Shown: positions 46,777-54,211 of the stretch, one piece after another
Layout: each line of letters starts with the position of its first letter
Numbering within the stretch: position 1 is the first letter of the stretch
Source: Lutibaculum baratangense AMV1
Lineage (GTDB): Bacteria; Pseudomonadota; Alphaproteobacteria; Rhizobiales; Tepidamorphaceae
Direction: 5' to 3'
Assembly (NCBI RefSeq): GCF_000496075.1
Contig: NZ_AWXZ01000012.1
Span: 1 to 64,000 of the forward strand
DNA: 64,000 nt
Translations under genes and position numbers: made by a program
The notes under the pieces: model-generated
Seen by the model: only the letters and a program-made list of their open reading frames with translations
What the model was told of the DNA's origin: nothing
The model's database searches: none

Positions 46777-48078
46777 CTAGAACTGGGCCGTCTCGGTCGA
46801 ATGCTCCATCGCGAGCGTCGAGGAGGACCCTTGTGCGATCGCGGTGGAGACCGCGTCGAAATAGCCGGTGCCGACCTCTCGCTGGTGGCGCGTGGCGGTG
46901 AAGCCGTCCTTCTCGGCCGCGAACTCCGCCTGCTGCAGGCGCGAATAGGCCGTCATGCCGTCCTTCGCGTAGGCGCGGGCGAGCTCGAAGGTCGTGAGCG
47001 CGGTGTTGTGGAAGCCCGCCAGCGTGATGAACTGGTACTTGTAGCCCATCGCGCCGAGCTCGCGCTGGTAGTGCGCCATCTCGTCCTCGCCCATGTGGCG
47101 CGCCCAGTTGAAGGAGGGCGAGCAGTTATAGGCGAGCATCTGCTCGGGATATTCCTTCCGGATCGCCTCGGCGAAGCGCCTCGCGTCCTCGAGGCTCGGC
47201 GTCGAGGTCTCGCACCAGATGAGGTCGGCATAGGGCGCGTAGGCGAGGCCACGCGCGATCGCCGCGTCGAAGCCGCCCTTCAGGCGATAGAAGCCTTCCT
47301 CCGTCCGCTCGCCGGTGATGAAGGGCGCGTCGTGCTCGTCGACGTCCGAGGTGATGAGGCGCGCGGCCTCCGCGTCGGTGCGCGCCATGATGACGGTGGG
47401 CACGCCCATCACGTCGGCGGCGAGGCGGGCGGCGTTGAGCGTGCGGACGAAGGTCCTGGTCGGCACCAGAACCTTGCCGCCGAGATGGCCGCACTTCTTC
47501 TCGCTCGCGAGCTGATCCTCGAAGTGGACCGCGGCGGCGCCCGCCTCGATCATCGCCTTCATGAGCTCGAACGTATTCAGCGCGCCGCCGAATCCGGCTT
47601 CCGCGTCCGCGACGATCGGCACGAAATAGTCGAGCTCCGGCGTCTCCTTGCCCTCGAACCGCTCCAGCGTCTGGATCTGGTCGGCCCGCTGCAGCGCCTT
47701 GTTGATCCGCCTGACGACGGCGGGGCCGCTGTCGACGGGGTAGAGGCTCTGGTCGGGATAGGTGTTGCCGCTCGTGTTGGCGTCGGCGGCGACCTGCCAG
47801 CCGGAGAGATAGATCGCCTTCAGCTCCGCCTTCACCTGCTGCACCGCCTGGTTGCCCGTGAAGGTGCCGAGGGTCGGCAGGTAGTCCTCGGTGTGGAGAA
47901 GCTCCCACAGCCGGCGCGCGCCGTATTCGGCGAAGCTGTGGCGGATCGGCAGCGAGCCCTGGAGCTTGCGCACATCGGCCGGCGTGTAGGTGCGGGCGAC
48001 GTTCTTCCAGCGGTCGGGCGCCCAGTCCGGGGCGGGGAAGGTCTCGGGCGCGGGGCCGCGGGTCGGTCGGTCGAGCAT
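46777..48078 (-). CDS. aceA: Isocitrate lyase
   Basis: A 433-residue enzyme of the glyoxylate shunt that splits isocitrate into glyoxylate and succinate. The active-site signature [10 protein letters not shown] holds catalytic Cys196. [17 protein letters not shown] and the final short-lid region match the family. Length is that of the short bacterial type. A small gene lies just upstream on the same strand, and a RamB-like regulator is divergent, which suggests induction on acetate or fatty acids. Confidence 0.97.
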   Translation of the reverse strand: MLDRPTRGPAPETFPAPDWAPDRWKNVARTYTPADVRKLQGSLPIRHSFAEYGARRLWELLHTEDYLPTLGTFTGNQAVQQVKAELKAIYLSGWQVAADANTSGNTYPDQSLYPVDSGPAVVRRINKALQRADQIQTLERFEGKETPELDYFVPIVADAEAGFGGALNTFELMKAMIEAGAAAVHFEDQLASEKKCGHLGGKVLVPTRTFVRTLNAARLAADVMGVPTVIMARTDAEAARLITSDVDEHDAPFITGERTEEGFYRLKGGFDAAIARGLAYAPYADLIWCETSTPSLEDARRFAEAIRKEYPEQMLAYNCSPSFNWARHMGEDEMAHYQRELGAMGYKYQFITLAGFHNTALTTFELARAYAKDGMTAYSRLQQAEFAAEKDGFTATRHQREVGTGYFDAVSTAIAQGSSSTLAMEHSTETAQF

Positions 48079-48127
48079 GGTCGATGTCTCTCGTTCTTTC
48101 GTGGGTTCGGCCGGCAGGTCCGGCCGA

Positions 48128-48373
48128 TCAGGCGCGCGTCTCTGAGGAGCGGACGAAGGTGGCGGTGATCATCGGCGCGCCGTTGAAGACCTGGTCCTTC
48201 CCCGAGCCGTCGTCGAAGACGATGTGATGGGGCATAACCCTGCCGGCGATGGAGAAGCCTTGCGCGGCGAGGTTGCCGTCGCGGAAGCGGCGCATGACCT
48301 GCTCGAAGGTCGGCGCGATGATCGTGACGTATTCGGCGCCCTGCCCGTCACGCTGCGTGATGCTCGTGAACAT
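48128..48373 (-). CDS. Small protein encoded ahead of aceA
   Basis: An 81-residue soluble protein with no named function that I recognise. It has an alternating polar/hydrophobic pattern ([20 protein letters not shown], then [19 protein letters not shown]), suggesting a compact alpha-beta fold, and no Cys, membrane helix or signal peptide. ATG 48373 has AAAGGACC about 10 bases upstream. It is the first gene after the control region shared with the RamB-like gene, and aceA begins 49 bases downstream, so both are probably made together. Confidence 0.75.
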   Translation of the reverse strand: MFTSITQRDGQGAEYVTIIAPTFEQVMRRFRDGNLAAQGFSIAGRVMPHHIVFDDGSGKDQVFNGAPMITATFVRSSETRA

Positions 48374-48468
48374 GATCGTCTGGTCCTTTCGTCTGGCGTC
48401 GTTGCCTGAGTAAAGGATTGACAATCTCAGCGGAAAGGCAAGAAATTCAGCGGTGCAGGCCGGTAAAC

Positions 48469-48517
48469 CTGTAAAGTTTCGCAAAGGCCCGCGGCCAAAC
48501 TGTAAATCTTGTGAAGG
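48469..48517 (+). promoter_or_regulatory. Paired direct repeats before the RamB-like gene, candidate operator
   Basis: CTGTAAA at 48469-48475 followed by AAGG at 48484-48487 recurs as CTGTAAA at 48500-48506 followed by AAGG at 48514-48517. The copies are 31 bases apart, about three helix turns, and their middle parts are also A/T-rich in a GC-rich setting (TTTCGCAAAG, TCTTGTGAAG). RamB proteins of other bacteria bind TTTGCAAA-like sites near aceA. A TTGACA at 48418-48423 may be a -35 for the rightward gene. Confidence 0.5.
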
Positions 48518-48527
48518 AGCGGTTCGG

Positions 48528-49943
48528 ATGGCCGACGCCCAGGATCCGCAGATCGGCGGCAGGATCCGCCGCCTGCGCCGCGACCGCCGCCTGACCCAGG
48601 CGGAGCTGGCTCAGGCGCTCGGAATCTCCGCGAGCTACCTCAACCTCATCGAGCACAACCGACGCAAGATCACGGTGCCGCTGCTCTTCAAGATCGCGGG
48701 CCAGTTCGGAATCGAGCCCGGCGACCTCGCCGAGACCGACGACGGGCGCCTCGCCGGCGACCTCATGGAGATGTTCGGCGACGACCTCTTCCTCGACTCC
48801 GACCTGACGAACCAGGAGATCCGCGACTTCGCCTACCAGAACCCGGTCGTCGCGCGGGCGGTGATGCGGCTCTTCGACAAGTACCAGGACCTCGTGAAGA
48901 ACCGGGCGAGCGGCGCCCCCTCGGCCGACGCCGGAGACGCGGCGTTCCATCCCGCGACCGACGAGGTGTCGGACTTCGTGCAGGAGAACGCGAACCACTT
49001 CCCCGCGCTCGAAGCCGCGGCCGGGCGCGTGCGCGCCGACGTCGACCGCGCCTCCGACAGCCTCGAGCAGGGGCTGAGGACCTACCTCATGAACGTCTTC
49101 GGGGTCGACTGCCGCCAGGCGTCGCTGCCGCGCGGCATCGCGCGCCGGCTGTCGGGCGACGGACGGACGCTCGAGATCTCGGACATCCTGCCGCCCGAGA
49201 CGGCAAACTTCGCCGTCGCCCACCATCTCGGGCTGATGGCCGCGCAGGGCGAGATCGAAGCGATCATCGCCGGCAGCACCCTGCCCGAGGCCGACGCGCC
49301 GCCCCTCGCGCGGAACGTGCTCGCCTCCTATTTCGCGGCGGCCGTGATCATGCCCTACGAGCCCTTCTTCAAGGCCTGCCAGGCCCATCGCTACGACATC
49401 GACCGGCTGATGCGGCGCTTCCAGGCGAGCTTCGAGCAGGTCTGCCACCGCATGACGACGCTGCAGCGGCCGGGCTCGCAGGGCATCCCGCTGCACCTCG
49501 TGCGGACCGACATCGCCGGCAACATCCAGAAGCGCTTCTCGCTGTCGGGGATCCACATCCCGCGCCACTCCGGCGCCTGCCCGCGCTGGAACGTCTACTC
49601 GGCCTTCCTCCATCCCGGCCACATCAACGTCCAGCTGAGCCAGATGCCCGACGGGGAGGTCTATTTCTGCATCGCGCGCAGCTTCGCCCGGGGCGACTAT
49701 TCCTACACCGCGCCGCGCCGGCATCTCTCGATCGGCCTCGGCTGCTCGATCTCGCACGCGAGGAAGATGATCTATTCCGACGGCGTCGACCTCACGAAGA
49801 GCTCGCACGTCGTGCCGGTGGGCCCCAGCTGCCGGATCTGCCCGCGGCTCGAATGCGGGCAGCGCGCCCACCCGCCGGCCGACCACCGCTTCCGACTGAG
49901 CGACGAGATGCGCGCCGAAAGCCTCTACGGGCGGATCGGCTGA
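48528..49943 (+). CDS. RamB/short-chain fatty acyl-type XRE-family regulator
   Basis: A 471-residue cytoplasmic DNA-binding protein. The N-terminal XRE helix-turn-helix (about residues 8-65) has RLTQAELAQALGISASYLNL. A middle ImmA/IrrE-like region follows. The C-terminal DUF2083-type domain has cysteines in SGACPRWNVYS and in CRICPRLECG. This plan is that of regulators such as RamB, which control isocitrate lyase and acetate use in Corynebacterium and Paracoccus. ATG 48528 follows AAGGAG by about ten bases. Divergent location from aceA supports the same role here. Confidence 0.9.
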   Translation: MADAQDPQIGGRIRRLRRDRRLTQAELAQALGISASYLNLIEHNRRKITVPLLFKIAGQFGIEPGDLAETDDGRLAGDLMEMFGDDLFLDSDLTNQEIRDFAYQNPVVARAVMRLFDKYQDLVKNRASGAPSADAGDAAFHPATDEVSDFVQENANHFPALEAAAGRVRADVDRASDSLEQGLRTYLMNVFGVDCRQASLPRGIARRLSGDGRTLEISDILPPETANFAVAHHLGLMAAQGEIEAIIAGSTLPEADAPPLARNVLASYFAAAVIMPYEPFFKACQAHRYDIDRLMRRFQASFEQVCHRMTTLQRPGSQGIPLHLVRTDIAGNIQKRFSLSGIHIPRHSGACPRWNVYSAFLHPGHINVQLSQMPDGEVYFCIARSFARGDYSYTAPRRHLSIGLGCSISHARKMIYSDGVDLTKSSHVVPVGPSCRICPRLECGQRAHPPADHRFRLSDEMRAESLYGRIG

Positions 49944-50100
49944 ACCCTTCCCCTCTTGCCGCCGGCCGGAAAGGCTTCTGGGGAGGCCTTGACCTGCGGA
50001 TTCTACAGAACTCTTTCCATCAATTTCTCGCGATGCTGTTTATCGGATCGCCGTAACTTCGGAGCACGATTGCCTCTTCGACGTAAAGTGGAGTGCTTTT

Positions 50101-51336
50101 GTGCGCGGGTTCTTCGGAAAGGCCGCATCCCTGGGTGGCAATGTCGGCGGGAATGTCGCGGTGCTGACCGCCGTGTCACTGCCGGTCCTTCTGGGTTTCG
50201 CGGGCCTCGGGGCCGAAACGGGCTATTGGTACTTCGAGCAGCGGCGCCTCCAGTCTTCCGCCGATCTCTCCGCCTATGCCGGGGCCGTCATCGCCAGGTC
50301 GGGCGGATCGGGCGAGAAGATCGTCGCCGCAGCCACGCAGGAAGCCGAATATCTCGGCCTGATCCCCGGCAACGGGACGATCACCGTGAACTGGCCGCCG
50401 TCGAGCGGGACGAGCATCAACGCGCGCTCGGTGGAGGTGCTCATCGAACAGCGCTACCGCCGCCTCTTCTTCACCAGCATCAAGGACGAACCCGTCACGA
50501 TCGTCGTGCGGGCCGTGGCGGCGTTCGAGCAGCCAGTATCCGCCTGCATCATCGCCCTCGACGAGACGGCGAACGAGGCACTGCTCGTATCGGGCAGCGC
50601 CGACGCGACCTTCACCGGCTGCACGCTCATGTCGAACTCCCTGGCGGACGACGCCTTGAGCGTGCGTGGCGCGGTCAGTCTCAGTGCGTCCTGTCTCAGC
50701 GCGGCGGGTGGGGTCGCCGACGGCGCGGGCGCGGTCGTGACCGAGTGTCCGGCCCCCCGGGAGCGCATGCCGAGAGCCGCGGACCCATATGCCGACGTGC
50801 CACCTCCGCCGATCCCCTCCGCCTGCTCCGCCTCGTCCGGGGGCAGCGGGCCAACGACGCTCGCTCCCGGCAAGTTCTGCGGCGGCCTCGATCTCAAGGG
50901 CGAGGTTACGCTCGAGCCGGGCGTGTACGTGGTGTCGGGGGGAACCCTGCGGATCAACGCGAACTCGCACGTCGTCGGCGACGGCGTCACCTTCTACCTG
51001 ACGAACGGCGCCAGCGTGCAGATGAACGGCACCGCCCATGTGGAGTTCAGGGCTCCGGCCAGCGGGACCTACGAGGGCATGCTCTTCTATGCGGATCCGC
51101 ATTCGTCCGGGAGCTCGGCCCTCTTCAACGGGACGGCGGATTCGAGCCTCATCGGCTCGCTCTACTTCCCGACCCAGCCGGTCGACATGCGCGGCGATTT
51201 CGGGGGCAGCGGCGGCTGCACGCGCATCGTCGCGCGAACCGTCGAGATCGGCGGCAACGCGACCTTCACTTCGGACTGCACCGGTGCCGCCTTCTCGAAA
51301 GTCGCCGCGCCCGGCGCGGTTCACCTGGTGGAGTAG
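50101..51336 (+). CDS. TadG-like protein with pilus-type N-terminus and beta-repeat C-terminus
   Basis: A 411-residue protein. Residues about 14-40 (GNVAVLTAVSLPVLLGFAGLG) form the single TadG-type membrane anchor, followed by the helix ETGYWYFEQRRLQSSADLSAYA typical of Flp-pilus TadG proteins. The part from about residue 255 lacks a von Willebrand domain. Instead it has short strands with regular Gly/Asn turns (DLKGEVTLEPGVYVVSGG, LYFPTQPVDMRGDFGG), suggesting a beta-helix or beta-sandwich. Several paired Cys lie outside the membrane. The start is GTG at 50101 with GGAG about eight bases upstream. Two TadE-like genes follow, but no Tad secretion ATPase or pilin gene is in view. Confidence 0.82.
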   Translation: MRGFFGKAASLGGNVGGNVAVLTAVSLPVLLGFAGLGAETGYWYFEQRRLQSSADLSAYAGAVIARSGGSGEKIVAAATQEAEYLGLIPGNGTITVNWPPSSGTSINARSVEVLIEQRYRRLFFTSIKDEPVTIVVRAVAAFEQPVSACIIALDETANEALLVSGSADATFTGCTLMSNSLADDALSVRGAVSLSASCLSAAGGVADGAGAVVTECPAPRERMPRAADPYADVPPPPIPSACSASSGGSGPTTLAPGKFCGGLDLKGEVTLEPGVYVVSGGTLRINANSHVVGDGVTFYLTNGASVQMNGTAHVEFRAPASGTYEGMLFYADPHSSGSSALFNGTADSSLIGSLYFPTQPVDMRGDFGGSGGCTRIVARTVEIGGNATFTSDCTGAAFSKVAAPGAVHLVE

Positions 51337-51344
51337 GTCCGGTG

Positions 51345-51794
51345 ATGAAGAACGGAATCTGGCGCCGCCGTCTGCTGCGCCTTCTGAAGCGCGGGAGGCG
51401 ATGCGACCGCGGCATGGCGGCGGTCGAGTTCGCGGTGATCGCGCCGCTCCTGTCGATCACGCTGCTCGGCGTCGTCGACGTGGCATGGCTGGCACTGCAG
51501 CGCAGCGACATGCACTCCGCCGTCCGCACGGGCGGGCAGTATTTCATGGCCGGCGGCCTCGACCTCTCCGAAGCCGAGGCGATCATCCGCGGCTCCTGGA
51601 CGCAGGCGCCCGAGAACGCGACGGTCACGATCACCCAGTTCTGCCGGTGCGGGCCCGTGGACTGCCCCTGCAATGTCGCGTGTCCGGACGGGAGCGTCCC
51701 CGACGCTTTCACCAAGGTCGTCATCTCCGCCCCTCTGGAAACAATCTTCCAGAAGGAGGAGATCGTCTATGTCGATACGATCAGGATACGATGA
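51345..51794 (+). CDS. TadE-like pseudopilin-type protein with a Cys-rich segment
   Basis: A 149-residue protein with a basic N-terminus, then the TadE signature GMAAVEFAVIAPLLSITLLG (about residues 23-42) as membrane helix, and an extracytoplasmic domain. An unusual cluster FCRCGPVDCPCNVACPDG (about residues 103-120) has six Cys in 17 residues. It starts eight bases after the TadG-like stop and overlaps the next gene (ATGATG), so the trio is one operon. Function in the Tad system is as a minor pseudopilin; here that is inferred from the family only. Confidence 0.85.
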   Translation: MKNGIWRRRLLRLLKRGRRCDRGMAAVEFAVIAPLLSITLLGVVDVAWLALQRSDMHSAVRTGGQYFMAGGLDLSEAEAIIRGSWTQAPENATVTITQFCRCGPVDCPCNVACPDGSVPDAFTKVVISAPLETIFQKEEIVYVDTIRIR

Positions 51795-52213
51795 TGCCGG
51801 CTCTCCACGCCCCGATCCGGCGGTTCCGGCAGGCCCGTGACGGCGCCACCGCGATCGAGTTCGCGATGGTGTTCCCGCTGCTCCTGGTCCTGATGTTCGG
51901 CGTCATCATGATCGGCCAGGCCTTCTTCACGATCTCCTCTGTGCAATGGGCGATCGAGAAGGCCTCGCGCGAGATGATGATCAACCCCGCGACGACGGGA
52001 GACGAGATAGAGGCGAAGGCGAAGGCGCTCCTCGGCGACATCACCACGGCGGACTTCGCCATCAGCTTCGCGGACGAAGAACCCGGAACGTTTCCGCTGA
52101 CCCGCCTCAACGCGGAGGTGAGCTACGAGGTGTCGATACCGCTCGTGCCGTCCTTCGAGATCCGCTACCGCATCGAGACGCTGATCCCGCGCCCCTACCA
52201 GCCGGGGGCCTGA
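51791..52213 (+). CDS. TadE-like pseudopilin-type protein
   Basis: A 140-residue protein with the TadE signature DGATAIEFAMVFPLLLVLMF (about residues 17-36), then helix VQWAIEKASREMM and a beta-rich extracytoplasmic end. No Cys are present, in contrast to its neighbour. ATG 51791 overlaps the previous stop; a second ATG follows directly. It is the last gene of the trio. Confidence 0.87.
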   Translation: MMPALHAPIRRFRQARDGATAIEFAMVFPLLLVLMFGVIMIGQAFFTISSVQWAIEKASREMMINPATTGDEIEAKAKALLGDITTADFAISFADEEPGTFPLTRLNAEVSYEVSIPLVPSFEIRYRIETLIPRPYQPGA

Positions 52214-52351
52214 CGCAATCGCGGCCGCATCGAGCCGGGCGACGCCGGCTCGCGCGCAGTGACGCGCTCCGGCGGCCACGATGAAGGCGCCGTCGCGGGC
52301 GGCACCCACGCCTGCCCCATCTGCCGGCGCCTGGCATGTTCGGTCCCTGGA

Positions 52352-52495
52352 TCAGCGATCAGGGACGATCCGCTGCCGCACCGGCAGGGAAAGCCTGACA
52401 CGGTGTGACCTTCCCTTCAGCAACAGCCTGCCCAGCGCGACCAGGAAGACGATCGCGAGGATCGTGTGGAGGGTGACGAGTGCGTCGCCGAGCAT
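52352..52495 (-). CDS. 47-residue single-span membrane protein
   Basis: The frame begins MLGDALVTLHTILAIVFLVA and has one membrane helix (about residues 7-27) followed by a strongly basic tail (KGRSHRVRLSLPVRQRIVPDR minus the last residues). GGAG lies seven bases before ATG 52495, a very good ribosome site. No family is recognised. It lies alone between the Tad-like trio and a divergent TPR-protein gene, which supports it as a real small gene. Confidence 0.6.
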   Translation of the reverse strand: MLGDALVTLHTILAIVFLVALGRLLLKGRSHRVRLSLPVRQRIVPDR

Positions 52496-52659
52496 CTGCT
52501 TCTCCTTGCTCCACCGTTGAACGTCCTGCCCCTCGCGCCGATCATGGCCCCGCAGACGTAAACGGCTCGTGCAGGCGGTCGCGCAGTGTTGAACCGCATG
52601 CCGCTCGTCCGGTTTACCGAGGCGTGGCAGGCTCATGGGGGTCGCTGGAGGAACGGACG

Positions 52660-53268
52660 ATGAGACGAGGACGATCAGCGAGACGCCGCCTTGCCGCCAT
52701 CGTGGCGGCCGGCATCGTTCTGGGGGCGCTGGCCGGCACCGCCGGGCCGGCGCTCGCCCAGGCCGTGCAGTCGGTGGTGCGGGCGGAGCCGGGCGATGGC
52801 GAGGCGGCGCGCGCCCGGCTCTTCATGCGGCTCTACCAGGCCGCGGACGAGACGCAGGCCCGCGAGATCGAGGGCGAGATCTGGCGCCACTGGCTCGAGG
52901 CGCCGGACGAGGAGGCGGCGTCGCTGATGAACGAGGCCCTGCGGCTGCGGGGCGTCTGGGACCTCGCCGGCGCCCGCGCCGTGCTCGACCGGCTGACCGA
53001 GGCCCGGCCGGGCTGGGCGGAGGCCTGGAACCAGCGCGCCACGATCCGCTTCATGCAGGACGACACCGAGGGCAGCCTCCTCGACATCGAGGAGACGCTG
53101 CGGCGGGAGCCGAAGCACTTCGGCGCGATGGCCGGGCAGGCGATCATCCTGATGCGGCAGGGCCGGTTCGAGACGGCGCAGTCGATCCTCAAGTGGGCGG
53201 TCGAGATCCACCCGTTCCTGGCCGAGCGATCGATGCTGATCGAACAGCCGACGGGAGAGCGCATCTGA
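52660..53268 (+). CDS. Exported TPR-type protein
   Basis: A 202-residue protein with a signal peptide (basic start, hydrophobic IVAAGIVLGALAGTAG, cleavage near ALA-QA at about residue 34). The mature part consists of helical pairs that fit tetratricopeptide repeats, for example DLAGARAVLDRLTEARPGWA and GSLLDIEETLRREPKHFGAM, then RFETAQSILKWAVEIHP. It probably binds a partner in the periplasm. GGAGGA stands about eight bases before ATG 52660. It ends 10 bases from the recR end. Confidence 0.82.
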   Translation: MRRGRSARRRLAAIVAAGIVLGALAGTAGPALAQAVQSVVRAEPGDGEAARARLFMRLYQAADETQAREIEGEIWRHWLEAPDEEAASLMNEALRLRGVWDLAGARAVLDRLTEARPGWAEAWNQRATIRFMQDDTEGSLLDIEETLRREPKHFGAMAGQAIILMRQGRFETAQSILKWAVEIHPFLAERSMLIEQPTGERI

Positions 53269-53278
53269 CGCGGGCGCC

Positions 53279-53887
53279 TCAGAAAGGCTGCCGGGAGCGG
53301 ATTGCTGCGGCGAGCGTGCCCTCGTCGAGATAGTCGAGCTCTCCGCCCACCGGCACGCCGTGGGCGAGCCTCGTGACCTTCACGTTCGCCTCGGCGAGGA
53401 GATCGGTGACGTAGTGCGCCGTCGTCTGGCCCTCGACCGTCGCGTTGAGCGCGACGATGACTTCCGAGACGGCCGGGTCCCTCGCGCGCTCGATCAACTC
53501 GCCGATCCTGAGGTCGTCCGGGCCGATGCCGTCGAGCGGCGACAGGACGCCGCCCAGCACGTGGTAGCGAGCGGTCGTCGCCTGGGCCCGCTCGAGCGCC
53601 CAGAGGTCGCCGACATCCTCGACGACGCAGATGACGGAGGCGTCGCGCCTTTGGTCCCTGCAGATCGAGCAGGGGTCGCGCGTGTCGAGGTTGCCGCAGG
53701 TGGAGCAGATCGTGACCCTGTCGGCGACGAGGCGCAGCGCGTCGGCCAGCGGCTCGAGCAGCTGGTCGCGCTTCTGGATCAGATGCAGGACCGCCCGCCG
53801 CGCCGAGCGGGGGCCGAGCCCCGGCAGGCGCGCGAGCAGCTGGATTAGGCGGTCGAGCTCGGGCCCGGCCGGAGAGGCGCCCGCCAT
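53279..53887 (-). CDS. recR: Recombination protein RecR
   Basis: A 202-residue protein for RecFOR gap repair. It has an N-terminal helix-hairpin-helix ([19 protein letters not shown]), a four-Cys zinc motif in [16 protein letters not shown], a Toprim domain beginning [15 protein letters not shown], and a C-terminal [16 protein letters not shown]. It follows ybaB directly (starts one base before its stop codon region), in the conserved order dnaX-ybaB-recR. Confidence 0.97.
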   Translation of the reverse strand: MAGASPAGPELDRLIQLLARLPGLGPRSARRAVLHLIQKRDQLLEPLADALRLVADRVTICSTCGNLDTRDPCSICRDQRRDASVICVVEDVGDLWALERAQATTARYHVLGGVLSPLDGIGPDDLRIGELIERARDPAVSEVIVALNATVEGQTTAHYVTDLLAEANVKVTRLAHGVPVGGELDYLDEGTLAAAIRSRQPF

Positions 53888-54211
53888 TCAGACTCCCGGG
53901 AACATGCCGGGCGGGATCGGCAGGCCGCCGGTCAGTTCCTTCATCTTCTCCTGAAGGGCCTCCTCGGCCTTGCGCTTCGCGTCCGCATGGGCGGCCACGA
54001 CGAGATCCTCCAGGACCTCGGTCTCCTCTGGCTTCAGGAGGCTGGGGTCGATCGTCAGGGCCCTGAGCTCGCCCTTCGCCGTGAGGGTCACCTTCACCAG
54101 CCCGGCGCCGGCCGTTCCGTCGACCTCCGTCCGCTCCATCTCCTGCTGCAGGTCCGCCATGCGGGTCTGCAGCTCGCGGGCCTGCTTCAGCATGCTGGTG
54201 AAATCCTTCAT
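53888..54211 (-). CDS. YbaB/EbfC-family nucleoid-associated protein
   Basis: A 107-residue DNA-binding dimer. It begins MKDFTSMLKQARELQTRMADL as the usual long first helix, then a beta-sheet with GLVKVTLTAKGELRALTIDP, then a helix AAHADAKRKAEEALQEKM and a Gly/Pro-rich end. Its start overlaps the dnaX stop by four bases (ATGA). Its role is nucleoid organisation, and its genetic link with recR and dnaX is conserved. Confidence 0.95.
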   Translation of the reverse strand: MKDFTSMLKQARELQTRMADLQQEMERTEVDGTAGAGLVKVTLTAKGELRALTIDPSLLKPEETEVLEDLVVAAHADAKRKAEEALQEKMKELTGGLPIPPGMFPGV

